Position numbers and translations under genes: made by a program. A stretch of DNA of 64,000 bases, from positions 78,198,561 to 78,262,560 of the forward strand of contig CAMZMU010000117.1 of the NCBI GenBank assembly GCA_947311845.1. Reading direction: 5' to 3'. A model generated the notes under the pieces. It did not search any database. It was not told where the DNA came from and saw nothing but the letters and a program-made list of their open reading frames with translations. Origin of the DNA: Poa pratensis (taxonomy: Eukaryota; Streptophyta; Magnoliopsida; Poales; Poaceae). Each line of letters begins with the position of its first letter. Positions within the stretch are counted from its first letter, which is position 1. Below are positions 33,346 through 43,917 of the stretch, piece after piece.

Positions 33346-36184
33346 ATGGGCTCGTCCTCTGCAAATCATGTCGTGCTCCTCACCGTCCTCATCTGCCTCC
33401 TCCCTCACTGCGGCTCGGCGAAGCACGCCGGCTATGACGTCGTGTCCGTCGCCGGGTCGGGGAAGTTGATGTCGGCTCGGCTGAAGCTCGTAGGCGGGAC
33501 GGCGGAGTTGGGGCCCGATGTCAAGAGGCTCAGCCTAACTGCAAGGCAAGTGTGTTGCATCGTATGATCTTTATCCTCGATAACTTGATTCTTCCTCACT
33601 GTTTTGGTTTTGTCATGACGGCGGCAGCCTGGAGACGGACAGCCGGCTCCACGTGCGCATCACCGACGCCGACCATCGGCGATGGGAGGTCCCCCGGGAC
33701 ATCATCCCGCGGCCGGCGCCGCAGGACGTCTTGCTCGACCCGACGGCGCGCAATGCGGCCTTGCCGAGAAGCCGCACCCTCTCCAGCCGGACATCCGACC
33801 TCACCTTCACCATCCACACCGCCCCGTTCCGCTTCTCCGTCGCTCGACGATCCACCGGCGACGTCCTCTTCGACACTTCCGCCTCCCTCGTCTTCAAGGA
33901 CCGGTAACTGATACTAATAGACAAGCGTTACGTGTCGTAGCCATATTGCAATGCCACTGGATCGTAGTGAAGTGGTTGATCGGCATGGATGGCATGCACC
34001 AGGTACCTGGAGGTCACGTCGGCGCTGCCGGCCGGGCGTGCATCCCTCTACGGGCTGGGCGAGCAGACGAAACGGACGTTCCGGCTCCGGCACAACGACA
34101 CGTTCACGCTGTGGAACGAGGACCTGGGGAGGTCGGACCAGCTGGACCTCAACCTCTACGGCTCGCACCCGTTCTACATGGACGTGCGCTCCCCGGGCGG
34201 CGCCGCGCACGGCGTGCTCCTCCTCAACAGCAACGGGATGGACATACTATACGCCGGCTCCCACGTAACCTACAAGGTGATCGGCGGCGTGCTCGACTTC
34301 TACTTCTTCGCCGGCCCCTCCCCGCTCGCCGTCGTCAACCAGTACACCCAGCTCATCGGCCGCCCTGCCCCCATGCCATACTGGTCATTCGGTACGGCAT
34401 CTGCTTTGCTTACTCTGTTTCTTTGCCATCTGCTCTGCTCACTCTGTTTTATTGCATCTCTTGCAGGGTTCCACCAGTGCAGGTATGGGTACAAGAACGT
34501 GGCCGATCTGGAGGGCGTTGTCGCCGCCTATGCCAAGGCCAGGATCCCACTGGAGGCGATGTGGACGGACATCGACTACATGGACGTCTACCAAGACTTC
34601 ACGCTGGATCCGGTGAACTACCCGGCCAACCGGCTCCGGCCGTTCGTCGACCGGCTCCACAGCAACGGCCAGAAGTACGTGGTCATCCTGGACCCGGAGA
34701 TCAGGAGAAACGCCACGCCTCACGATGACATCTTCCTCAAGTGGAACGGTACCAACCTGGTCGGCGAGGTGTGGCCCGGCGAGGTCTACTTCCCGGACTT
34801 CTTGAACCCGCGCGGCGCCGAGTACTGGGAAAGGAAGATCTCCGAATTCCGCCGGACCATCCCCGTCGACGGGCTCTGGTGCGACATGAACGAGCCGGCC
34901 AATTTCAGGGCCTGGGAGCCTCTCAACGCGCTGGACGACCCGCCCTACGCCATCAACAACTCCGGCTCGCACCGTCACATCAACCACAAGACGGTGCCGG
35001 TCTCCGCGACGCACTACAACGGCGTGACCGAGTACGACGCGCACAACCTCTTCGGTTTCCTCGAGGCGCGGGCCACGCACGCCGGGCTGCTCAGGGACAC
35101 GGCGCGCCGCCCCTTCGTGCTCAGCCGCTCCACCTTCGTCGGCTCCGGCCGCTACACCGCGCACTGGACCGGCGACAACGACGGGCGGTGGGACGAGCTC
35201 CGGCACTCCATCAACACCGTCCTCAGCTTTGGCCTCTTCGGCATCCCCATGGTCGGCTCCGACGTCTGCGGCTTTACCGGCAACGCTAGCCAGGAGCTCT
35301 GCAGCCGCTGGATTCAGCTTGGCGCGTTCTACCCGTTCATGAGGGCCCACTCGGAGAAAAAAACCATGCGGCGAGAGCTGTACTGGTGGGAGTCGACGGC
35401 GAGATCGGCGAGGAAGGCGCTCGGGACGCGGTACCAGCTGCTCCCCTACATCTACACGCTCATGTACGAGGCGCACACGACGGGGGCGCCCATCGTGCGC
35501 CCGCTCTTCTTCTCCTACCTGCACGACGCCAACACCTACGGCGTGGACAGGCAGCTGCTGCTCGGCCGCGGCGTGCTCGTCTCTCCGGTGCTGGAGCCGC
35601 ACGCGACCACCGTCGACGCCTACTTACCCGCCGGCCGGTGGTTCAGCCTCTACGACTACTCCCTCGCCGTCGCCACACGGACTGGCAAGCGCGTGACGCT
35701 CCCGGCGCCAGCGGACGTGGCGAACGTGCACTTGGCCGGTGGAAACATCCTGCCGCTGCAACAGCCGGCGCTGACCACGTCGCGCGGACGCCAAAGCGAG
35801 TTCCGCCTCTTTGTGGCGCTCGCAGAGAATGGCATTGCCAGCGGGGACCTGTTCTTGGACGACGGCGAGTCGCCGGACATGGGCGGGGCCAGAAGCAAGT
35901 GGAGCCTGGTGAGATTCAGCTGCAATACGGAGAGCAGGGGCATCACGATGACGTCCCATGTGGTGCACAACTCATACGCGCCGAGCCGGCCGCTCGTCAT
36001 CCGCAAAGTGGTCTTCATGGGGCTCCAGTCGCCGGCGCCGCCGAAGAGGTTCATTGTCTATGTAAACGGCGTTGAGCTGAAGGCACCCGGCACCAGGTTC
36101 CAGAGAACTGGTGTGCTCACCGTCAGCGGCCTGTCGCTGCTCGTCGGACAGAAGTTCGAGATCAAGGTCGTCATGTCCCATTAA
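33346..36184 (+). CDS. Alpha-glucosidase, glycoside hydrolase family 31 (secreted), four exons
   Basis: Exons are 33346-33545, 33628-33903, 34003-34391 and 34467-36184, giving 2583 bases in frame, 860 residues plus stop. Intron 1 (33546-33627) needs the non-standard donor AG|GCAAGT; the others are GT-AG. A signal peptide is visible (VVLLTVLICLLPHCGSA, about residues 8-25). An N-terminal beta-sandwich is followed by the (beta/alpha)8 catalytic domain. Asp323 lies in WTDIDYM, the nucleophile Asp428 in GLWCDMNEPANF and the acid/base Asp525 in HWTGDN. Beta-sandwich domains close the protein. The family releases glucose from maltose and malto-oligosaccharides. Cereal secreted members act in starch breakdown in germinating grain, and length and motifs fit that group. 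Oddity: DPEI at 364-367, where relatives usually have DPGI, with a seemingly shorter loop after it. Fragments of its 3' end recur downstream. Confidence 0.95.
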
Positions 36185-36208
36185 TATCGAACGAGACCAT
36201 GTGTGCTG

Positions 36209-36214
36209 AATAAA
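36209..36214 (+). terminator. Polyadenylation signal of the GH31 gene
   Basis: AATAAA lies 25 bases after the stop codon. The same GAATAAAAATT context is preserved behind the GH31 fragments at about 42222 and 46750, and in altered form near 51340. Confidence 0.7.
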
Positions 36215-36288
36215 AATTGAAAACCTGAAGATTTTTTTCTTCTTCTTTTTGAGATCAAACTGAAGATGGTATCATCTGCCGGTTCTAA

Positions 36289-37824
36289 GGATGACTCCAA
36301 CGGGCCGACTCAAACGGACGCGTGTTTGGTCCGCGTTTTGTCTGTTTGGGTCGGGGAACGGACGCGCGTCCGGCCCATGTCCGCCACTTTCTGGCCAGTG
36401 TCCCCAACGGGCCGACGCATCGAGTCCGCCTGGCCAGAGTTTTTGATCATTTTCGGCCATGGTGATCACATTACAACAAACCAAGTATATAGCAAACATA
36501 TGAATCTAAAATAAAACATAATCCTGGCCTCATAGGGCCATGTCTGCATACATATCCAAAATATTACAAATTCCGGCCATCGGCCATGTTTTTCCGGCCA
36601 TATCGGCCATAGTTCAACATAAATAAAACTTGCTCCAAAAATAAAACTTGCCACAAAACTCACCTGTTCATTCACTCCGAAGCCACTTGCTGGCCGGGCT
36701 TGAACATTTTAAACGGAGCCACAAAACTTGCTCGTCTCCGGGGATATGTGGAGCCACCTCTTGGAGATAGATACCTCCGTCCGCTGCGTCTGAATGTTGT
36801 GGGGCGGTAGGATTCTACATTCATTGTAGCGCTTGGTGAACCGGCCCCAATATGCCGTCCCTCTTTGATCCGCCCCGAGAATTTGGTTGGTTCCAACCTC
36901 GATCCAGGACTCGCAAATAAGCACGTCTTCCTCGGCCGTGAATGAGGCGCCCCTTTGGCTCATCTTTCTCTTCATTGCCCGGGCTTGGGTCTCGAGCTCT
37001 CCTTCGAAAACCGGCTCATTGTCGATGTTGATCACATCGGGGCCGGTCGGCGGAACTTCATCATCGCCGGCATCGTAATCGTCTTCGGCGTACTCGTTGT
37101 TGTCCCTGATCATGTCCTGGAGGACGTCGTCCCCTTCTTCATGGACCTCCTCGTAGTACCTGGGGTCACCCGGCGATGGCCTGGGCATTTCGCCGAACAG
37201 GTTACGCGCCGGGGCGACCACTGCCGGGGCAGCTGCACGCGCGGCCGCAGTCTGCGCCGCCGGTGAGTGCCCGGCCAAAGGTGTAGTAGGCGTGTTCAGA
37301 TCAAGCGAAGGTACCTCGACTGGGCTGGGCGCGGATTCGCCTGAGGTAGGGGAAACCCGCGGCGGCATGGTTCCCGGAAGGTACCCGTACGGTGGCGATA
37401 GTGCCGTCGCGGAAGTTCTCGACCTTGGCGCCCGGGCCGCCGAGGCGTTGGAGCTGGCCGCCGCAGTCGCGACACCGACCGCGGCCGCCGTCGGGGTAAT
37501 TCCAATCAGGAGGAGGGCAGCGGTCGCGGCCCTGGACACGAGGTCAGAGTCCTCCGGCATGGCTAGGGTTCGAGTGTGGACTGGGGTTTTGGGAGAGGCC
37601 GAGGCGGCGAGGCCGAAGTGCGGACCAGAGGAGGACACAATTGCGCTTCGCCGCGCGTCCGCGCCCGACGCATCCGTGACCCAAATTTGGGCCAGGAATG
37701 CGTCGCGGCGGACAGAAAAACGGACCGCGGTCCGTTTGCGTCGCCCCGTTGGCCCGTGTTTTTGGCTCGCGCGGACAGGGACAGACGCGCGCGGACTCGA
37801 TGCGTCGGCCCGTTGGAGTCATCC
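36289..37824 (-). mobile_element. PIF/Harbinger element with an ORF1-type gene, 1536 bp
   Basis: Perfect terminal inverted repeats start GGATGACTCCAACGGGCCGA at 36289 and end with its complement at 37824. The target duplication is TAA (36286-36288, 37825-37827). It sits about 100 bp behind the GH31 stop codon. The paralogous sequence near 42290 lacks it and reads straight through, confirming the insertion. It has no transposase, only the ORF1-like gene, so it is a deletion derivative. Confidence 0.92.
36709..37638 (-). CDS. Harbinger ORF1-like protein with Myb/SANT-like domain, C-terminally truncated
   Basis: A 309-residue frame. The first 140 residues are Ala/Pro/Ser-rich, followed by an acidic region (EEVHEEGDDVLQD to YDAGDDE) and then GASFTAEEDVLICESWIEVG, the start of the Myb/SANT-like domain seen in DNA-binding ORF1 proteins of plant PIF/Harbinger transposons. 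WGRFTKRYNECR follows, then sequence diverges and the frame stops. ORF1 proteins normally bind the element ends and assist the DDE transposase, which is absent here. The usual C-terminal extension is missing, so the protein is probably not functional. Confidence 0.75.
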   Translation of the reverse strand: MSSSGPHFGLAASASPKTPVHTRTLAMPEDSDLVSRAATAALLLIGITPTAAAVGVATAAASSNASAARAPRSRTSATALSPPYGYLPGTMPPRVSPTSGESAPSPVEVPSLDLNTPTTPLAGHSPAAQTAAARAAAPAVVAPARNLFGEMPRPSPGDPRYYEEVHEEGDDVLQDMIRDNNEYAEDDYDAGDDEVPPTGPDVINIDNEPVFEGELETQARAMKRKMSQRGASFTAEEDVLICESWIEVGTNQILGADQRGTAYWGRFTKRYNECRILPPHNIQTQRTEVSISKRWLHISPETSKFCGSV

Positions 37825-38705
37825 TAACATGCATTGTCCTTGGCTGTCCGCTAGCACCGTCCACGATTGGAGTTTCCTCACACCTATCTCCGTGTCCCGG
37901 GCGTCACTGACTGATCTATATAGTACGCCCTCGATTCCTGAAACGTATATTAAGAAAATTCAAACAGTGTATGGTTTGACCGAATTACAAAAAATATTAA
38001 CATATACAATGTCAAATTAATAATATTAGACACAGTCCTCGCAAAAAAAAAAAGATTGGTCCTTGCAAAAAAAAAAAAATCGACACATCATGAAATGTAT
38101 CGTCAATCATGTTTATATAACTAGAAATATACCCCGCGGGACCTTAAACAATATTATAGGAGTATAAAAAAATATGTTTGATGCCTGAAATGGAAAATAA
38201 TTGTCGGCAATATGGAGGATTGATTAACCATAATAACCAAAACTCAAAATTTAATTAGTATGAAATCGCATATTTAAGCGCTAAAAATTGATGATGTGAA
38301 AATTGTATGGCTAATTTTTTTATAATGTGAATATGTTGCTTGTATGGATGAATATCATTAATAAATATTGCATGACATGGATAAATGAATGTCTTAAATG
38401 GTGGATGTGTGTTGATGACATGGATAAATGAATGGCTCAAATAATGGATAATATGGACACCATGCATGTAGAGATAGAGATAGATTACTTTAATGCATGT
38501 TAGACTGGTTCTGCTTTATAAAACATATAGATTATTGTTGTTGATTGTTTTTATAAATTGTTCAAACTTTTACATATTTTTTTCAAAGACTTACTCTTAG
38601 GAACCAAGGGGAGTATATATCCTCCAAAACTGAGACATTCTCAACTTGAGACGTTAAACCGAAAGCTCTCCGCCGTGGGACCACCAACCTAGACAACCAG
38701 CCCGA
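37825..38705. other. GH31 downstream flank (duplicated-unit DNA) with a one-ended Stowaway-like sequence
   Basis: It matches the flank behind the fragment at 42090 (about 42300-42770). Both contain a Stowaway-like half (CTCCNTCNNTTCCTGAAA near 37930 and 42405) with no second terminus. This copy is interrupted by the small Helitron at 38121-38484. No gene. Confidence 0.65.
38121..38484 (-). mobile_element. Small non-autonomous Helitron, 364 bp
   Basis: On the minus strand it starts TCTATCTCTATC preceded by A. It ends with a CCCGCGGG palindrome, a short spacer and CTAG followed by T. These are the Helitron rules: 5' TC, 3' hairpin then CTRR, insertion between A and T. The sister unit near 42540 has no such block. 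The hairpin is short, so the call is moderate. Confidence 0.5.
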
Positions 38706-39190
38706 CCAAGTGTGGCAACTCAACCACTCTGTGTGGTTGAAACAAGTTCCACTGGTATTTCTCCAGCTTCATCACTACAGCCAGCCTGCTCCACGGGCAC
38801 GACATACCTCCTCGTATTCTATGTCGATGACATCACCCCACAAGTCATCTTGGGCGTGTCATGAAAACTCTCAGCTCCGAGTTGCTCGTGATCACAACTC
38901 TCAGCTCAGCGTCCGCCATGTCTCACACGGGCAAAAAGGAATACCATGCGGTCACGAACGTTGTCACTGAGTCAAGCTCACTTCGGCAACTTCTCATGAA
39001 GCTTTCGACCTGTCCCCCAAACCACCACTGCTATCTGCGACAGTGTTAGCGCGACCAACATGTTCACAAAAACCCGTTCAACATCCACACACCAAACATA
39101 TCAAGATCGACCTCCACTTCATTCACGATTGGGTCACCTTTGCATACATTCGAGTGTGGTGTCATCTCGGCGTGTTTTGGTGGGCCACAC
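38706..39190 (+). pseudogene. Decayed copia reverse transcriptase/RNase H fragment, copy 1
   Basis: Three frames together show an RT piece (QLNHSVWLKQVPLVFLQLHHY), the catalytic YVDDI near 38820, an RNase H piece (EYHAVTNVVTESSSLRQLL) and the C-terminal HTKHIKIDLHFIHDWV. It is highly degraded, without LTRs. It belongs to the duplicated unit and recurs at 45294-45660. Confidence 0.75.
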
Positions 39191-39984
39191 CACAGCCTAC
39201 CAAAACATGTTATACTTGGGGAAGAGATAGTACCATATAGGGAAGAGACAAGATTGTGGGACAGGTCGAAAGCATACATGCATTATAGAACTCTAGCTGT
39301 TTTCTTTGTGTAACTCTAAAATAAAGATTTTATATTTAATATTACAGGCAGTTAATTAAGATCCCTTTTTCACTTTATGGTGAATAATAAATAGAAGTTC
39401 TCGAAACTAGAAATGTTTGTTTTCACTTTTGTTATTTAACTATTGACTTTTTTTCCTTTTTGTCAATAGTCGAGTTCTTATCCGTTCCATCGTTCGTGAA
39501 ATTCAGTGCAATATGTCTAATTTCGATCATTGACCGGTTGCACTTTTATTCACCGAGCGTGCCTATGTGTCTAGCCACATACTGGATTTCACGCTTTCGC
39601 TGGCCGACCAGTTGATCTCTCGTACACACAAGGTCCAATTCTTTTTCTGCTTTGGCTGGACACGTGCATGTGTTTATATTTGTAGGAGGATATATGCATG
39701 TAAGGGGGGCAATGAATCCTACAGATATGGTTGTTACTTGTTAGGGCCTTACATCCTGTCTGTTTATTGTGATGCATTCATTATATGCCAATGATGGCAA
39801 GAAAGCGCATAGTTGGTGTGTCGCCAAGCTGGTCCTGTATATATAGGAGATTTCTCGTGTATTGCTAGCGACAAGATCTCGTGCGAACTTAGTCCGTAAT
39901 GGCAAACATGCTTAGAATCGATTCACAACATTTAGGTATTCCTTGAGTAGTGTAGGATTGAGAGAAACCGGGAATGTGTGTAAA
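39191..39984. other. Duplicated flank with TATA-like sequence, copy A
   Basis: Non-coding. It recurs at 45660-46290, 50600-50924 and weakly at 57060-57330. The best conserved part runs from TTGTAGGAGGATAT (about 39683) through TGTATATATAGG (about 39836) to the join with GH31 sequence at about 39985. Its origin is unknown; it could be a promoter region. Confidence 0.65.
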
Positions 39985-40140
39985 ACCCGGCGTTCACAGC
40001 GTCGCGCACACGAAAATGTGAGTTCCACCTCGTTGCAACGTCCGCCGAGAATTCCACGGCCAACGGGAAGCTACTCCTACTCAATAGTGAGTTAGACGAG
40101 GGAGCTGAGGTGTAAGTTTGAGCCCTGTGAGATTGAGGGC
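39985..40140 (+). pseudogene. GH31 C-terminal fragment, copy A (5' piece)
   Basis: It aligns with 35755-35900 of the intact gene, the region encoding RQSEFRLFVALAENGIASGDLF. It lacks a start and has been cut off on the right. Its continuation is probably the piece at 42090. The upstream junction is the same as in copies B and C. Confidence 0.75.
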
Positions 40141-41423
40141 CCTGGGCGAGCGAGAAGCGACTCCCCCGATCGACAGGTGAGCGTAGAGAAAGCTGTATGG
40201 TAGTTGGTGTTGGTGTCCCTACGGCGAATTGGCGTCAACGAGCGGAGAAAAATATTTGCAAACTGAATCAAACAATGGCATACAACAGCTTAACGAAATG
40301 CTTCTCGACGAGCAGAGCAAAATGTATAGCATAAACACATCGAGATGGTACGTGTCATAGATTGGTTCAATAGGGGATGCCATGAGCAAAGAATTACTCT
40401 GGATATCGGGACGCGGAAAAGGGTTGCGATGGAGACCGTTTGCCTGGAGGTGAGGTGGTGAGCCTCTGGAACACTCGTAGCGGATGGTGTTCGACCGGCA
40501 CCAAATCTTGGAAGAAATAGGAGAGTTAGCTAGCTTTAAGTTTTTTGTTTCTTATTATTCAGCATGTTTCAAGAACTACTAACCAGCCGGCTCATCTTTG
40601 TGCAAAACTAGCCTGCACTCTGAAGTAGCAGCTGGATTGATTGTACCCGTGATTTCATGATCGTCAGTCTGTTGGATGATAAAGCAGGCTCAGTTTTAGC
40701 CGAATAGAAATATCCGAATTCCCCGTAGAAAAAAAGGTATATTGATTAACAGAATATTCATACTTTTCTGGTATTAGATGAGGTGGTGCCTTTTTTTTCT
40801 GTCCTAGTTGTATACATCTCCATTCCCAACTCGTCCGTCCATCGATATGGCAAAGCCGTGCTGATATGTTGTAGTGTTGGAAGTGAGTTCAGTCATTCTG
40901 GCGTGGACGCGTGGTCCTGCTGGGCGCTCAAAGCCAATACATTGATCTTTTCTCCTTTTATGTTGTTTCTTTTATCTTTATAAAACATATTCTTTAAATT
41001 TGAATATTTTTCAAACCGGAACATTATAGGAGTCTGGCGCGGCACCACCGTTGGACCAGATCATGGCTAGGAGCCTAAGTCGGCATGAAGCTCCACTTTA
41101 TGACGGTACTACATCAAGCATAATAGAGATCCACACAGTTGTTTACTTGTACAACTTCTTGTCATCGTTGGGTGGCCTGTGGAGGTTGTGTGTTACGTGC
41201 GCCATAGATCCTTCAGGACCGACATCATCAGTACTACCTGACATAGATCGGTGACTTTCCGAACGCCTGTGTGTCCGGCGGTTCTGCCAACGGTATGAAC
41301 TTGGAAGGTGGCAACATCGGCGCGCCATTAATTGGCGCACCATCGGCATGTGCTGGATGGATAAGATTAAGACTAAGATGAAGACTTGGCCAAACACTCG
41401 ACTGTATTTTCCTATTTCTATCA
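40141..41423. other. Duplicated-unit DNA, no gene
   Basis: 40735-41423 is homologous to 50015-50600 and to 51800-52620 plus 53548-53765 plus 56503-56600. Shared markers are GTATATTGATTAACA, a poly-T run, GTATACATCTCCAT, GTCTGGCGCGGC and GCATAATAGAGATCCACA. 40141-40730 has no match that I can see. No coding content. Confidence 0.6.
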
Positions 41424-42057
41424 GGCCTTGTTTGGCAGAAGGTGTTTGTAGTGTTTTTGTGAGTATTTTCCGACAGGGATTTGGTGAAAACACCTACCTC
41501 ACCCAATCCCCTTCTTACACTCAAATCCCCTTCTTCGTCATCAAGTTGAGGTGTTTGGCAGGCAGAGATTTGATTAAAGCACTAAAATCAGATTTCTATC
41601 GCCTGCGCATGCGCTAGCCATCAAGTACTCCCTCCGTCCAAAAATAAGTGTCTTAGAGTTGCACAAAAGTGGATGTATCTAGACATGAAACATGTAGGTA
41701 TATTCGCCTTTGTACAAATTTGAGACACTTATTTTGAGACGGAGGGAGTATATCAAAACCAAGCCAGCTTGTACGTGCTATTGATTGCCCTCTGCCAGAA
41801 ACAACCAGTGTATGCGAAAAGCTGCAGAGCATGCATGGAGACAGAGAGGAGACGGACTCCTCGAGCAGCCCGCAAAAACGCGAGGGGGGAGGCACGGCGC
41901 AGATACACGTCTACCCGACGTGTTTTGCCGGGATTGCAGGGATCGAGCCCAACGAATAACTGCCTACCAAACGACCCAAGCGTGTAATCTGGTGTATTAA
42001 TTTGGTCGGGGATAATACCCAATAAAACTTCACAAAACTCTTCCACCAAACAAGGCC
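41424..42057. mobile_element. Tourist/Harbinger-like element, 634 bp, hosting a Stowaway MITE
   Basis: Ends are GGCCTTGTTTGG and CCAAACAAGGCC, flanked by TCA and TTA (likely a decayed 3-bp duplication). The sister sequence at about 56560 reads across the site without it. Similarity of the two ends extends imperfectly for about 50 bp. The interior is non-coding. Confidence 0.7.
41628..41748. mobile_element. Stowaway MITE (Tc1/Mariner), 121 bp
   Basis: Ends CTCCCTCCGTCCAAAAATAA and its near-perfect complement are flanked by TA on both sides (41626-41627, 41749-41750). This is the classic Triticeae Stowaway structure, nested inside the Tourist-like element. Confidence 0.95.
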
Positions 42058-42089
42058 TTAAGGTTTTCCTTAAATGTTAGTGTTCGGTC

Positions 42090-42245
42090 GAGCTGAAAGA
42101 AACCGGCACCAGGTTCCAGAGCACTGAAGTGCTCACCGTCAGTGGCCTGTCGGTGGTCGCCGGACAGAAGTTCGAGATCAAGGTCGTCATGCCCCATTAA
42201 CATCGAACGAGACCATGTGTGCTGAATAAAAATTGAAAAAACTGA
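42090..42245 (+). pseudogene. GH31 3' end fragment with 3' UTR, copy A (3' piece)
   Basis: About 90% identical to 36071-36225 of the intact gene. It covers the last codons, the stop, the downstream TCGAACGAGACCATGTGTGC and the AATAAA signal. The left joint falls at GTGTTCGGT|CGAGCTGAA, in unrelated duplicated DNA. It encodes only about 30 residues and is not a gene. Confidence 0.85.
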
Positions 42246-42775
42246 AGTTGGTTTGTTTTTCTTTGAGAACAAATTGAAGCTGGTATCGTCTGCCGGTGCT
42301 AGCATTGTCCTTGGGCCTTGGCTGTCCGCTAGCACCGTCCACGTACTATTGCAGATTTCTCACAACTATGTCGGTGTCCCGGGCGTCAGTGACTCATCTA
42401 CAGTACTCCCTCCGTTCCTGAAATGTATACTAAAAAAAGTCAAACGGTGTAAAGTATGACTGAATTACAAAAAACTATTAACATCTACAATGCCAAATTA
42501 ATACTATTAGACACAACATGAAATAAATTTTCATGCGATGTTAATATATAGTTTTATTGGTGTTGGTTGTTTTTTAGAACTTGGTTAAACTTCAGATTAT
42601 TTAACTTTTCAAGCCTTACTTTCAGGACCCGAGGGGAAGTATATATTCTCGAGACTTGAGACATTTTGTTTGGCTCCAAGAATAGTTGATTTCAGCTCGA
42701 GACGTTAAACCCAGTTGTTAAACCGGAAGCTCTCCGCCACAGGACCACCAACCTAGACATCCCGTCCGACCACGT
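42246..42775. other. GH31 downstream flank, copy A, ending at the CACTA 1 insertion
   Basis: It matches 36240-36288 plus 37825-38705 and shows the empty site of the Harbinger element near 42290. No gene. Confidence 0.7.
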
Positions 42776-42812
42776 CACTACTAGGAAACTGCCTTTCTAT
42801 AGACAGGCATTT

Positions 42813-43262
42813 TGTGGCGCACCAAATAGGGCATGCGCCACAAAAACTATTCTGTGGCGCACGAACAGGCGTGCGCCACAGAAAGGGTGCACATTTTGTG
42901 GCGCACCGAGAGCCCATGCGCCACTAAAAGTTCCCATTCTGTGGCACACGTAGACAGATGCGCCACAGATAGTTGGTGGGCCCCACAACCAATCATTGGT
43001 TTTCGAATTTTGGGGTCCTTTATGTGGCGCATGGGCACGGATGCGCCACAGAAATAAAAATTTCTGTGGCGCATCTGTGTCCATGCGCCACAGAAAAGAT
43101 GGTGGGGCCCACACCAATGATTGGTGGAAACGAAATTCTGTGGCGCACGGGCCTCCATGCGCCACAAAATACCTGCTTTCTGTGGCGCATGGGGTCACAT
43201 GCGCCACAGAAAGAAACCAGACATTCTGTGGCGCATGAGGGCACATGCGCCACAGAATTGCT
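42813..43262. repeat. Subterminal TGTGGCGCA / TGCGCCACA hairpin repeats of CACTA 1
   Basis: Nine units of the form TTCTGTGGCGCA-spacer-TGCGCCACAGAA occupy this stretch (starts near 42813, 42850, 42894, 42930, 43022, 43063, 43137, 43178 and 43226). One full and one half unit lie at 45205-45272. Such subterminal arrays are the binding sites of the TNPA-type accessory protein in CACTA elements. The ORFs running through them are artefacts of the repeat. Confidence 0.92.
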
Positions 43263-43917
43263 TTCCCAGATTACAAAAGGGCAAGCGCCCCCTTTCCCCT
43301 ACCCATTTGTACTTCTTCTTCCTCCTCCACCTAGCTCGTCTTCCTCCTCCCTCCCATCCCATTTTGGCCATACTTTTCTCTATTTTTTGTAGTTAAACCT
43401 ATTTTGGTTGATAGATAATTGTTGAGGGGCGGGAGGCTCTCCATATATACTCTTCTCCTCTCTCCCACATCTCTTTTTCTCTCCAACACCACACACTCTC
43501 TCGTCTATCGCGGTCACGTCTCGGAACCGAATCTACTAGGTGAGGAAAGTTGGATGGACATGCATATGCATGTTTTGTGTGGCCGGCGGTGTGTGGATGT
43601 TTGTATGTTGTGTAGGTGAAGTTTGCACGATGGCATGACGATGATTATACATGAAGCTTGTGTGTTGTGCATGAATTGGTCTGGAAGAAACTTTTTGTTG
43701 TTGCTTGCGCCGGCGTGGTGCATGGATGTTTGCCAAAATGTTGATTAATTTCCATTTCGGCAAATTTTTGCACCACTCATATGTCATACTTTTAAGAGAG
43801 GTCATGCCGAATTTTTTCGGCGACCTTGCATGCATGTGTGTGTCTGTGTGTGCTTGTTGCGGTTCTAATTAACATATATACTCTCGTTTCTGCTCTATTT
43901 ATACCGCGTAGTCAACC

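Noticed and set aside
33682..35602. Long open frames overlapping the GH31 gene (348 codons at 33682-34728 plus strand, 387 codons at 35602-34439 minus strand, others).
   Set aside because: They are by-products of the high GC content of the exons: Arg/Pro/Ala-rich, no motif, crossing introns. The spliced GH31 frame explains the region.
42813..43262. Regularly repeated palindromes that superficially resemble a CRISPR array.
   Set aside because: Spacing and repeat length vary, the context is a plant CACTA transposon with both ends and a target duplication, and there are no cas genes.
42797..43396. Several overlapping ORFs on both strands with repeated CGAW/ATE-type peptides.
   Set aside because: They are translations of the TGTGGCGCA/TGCGCCACA subterminal repeats of CACTA 1 and not genes.
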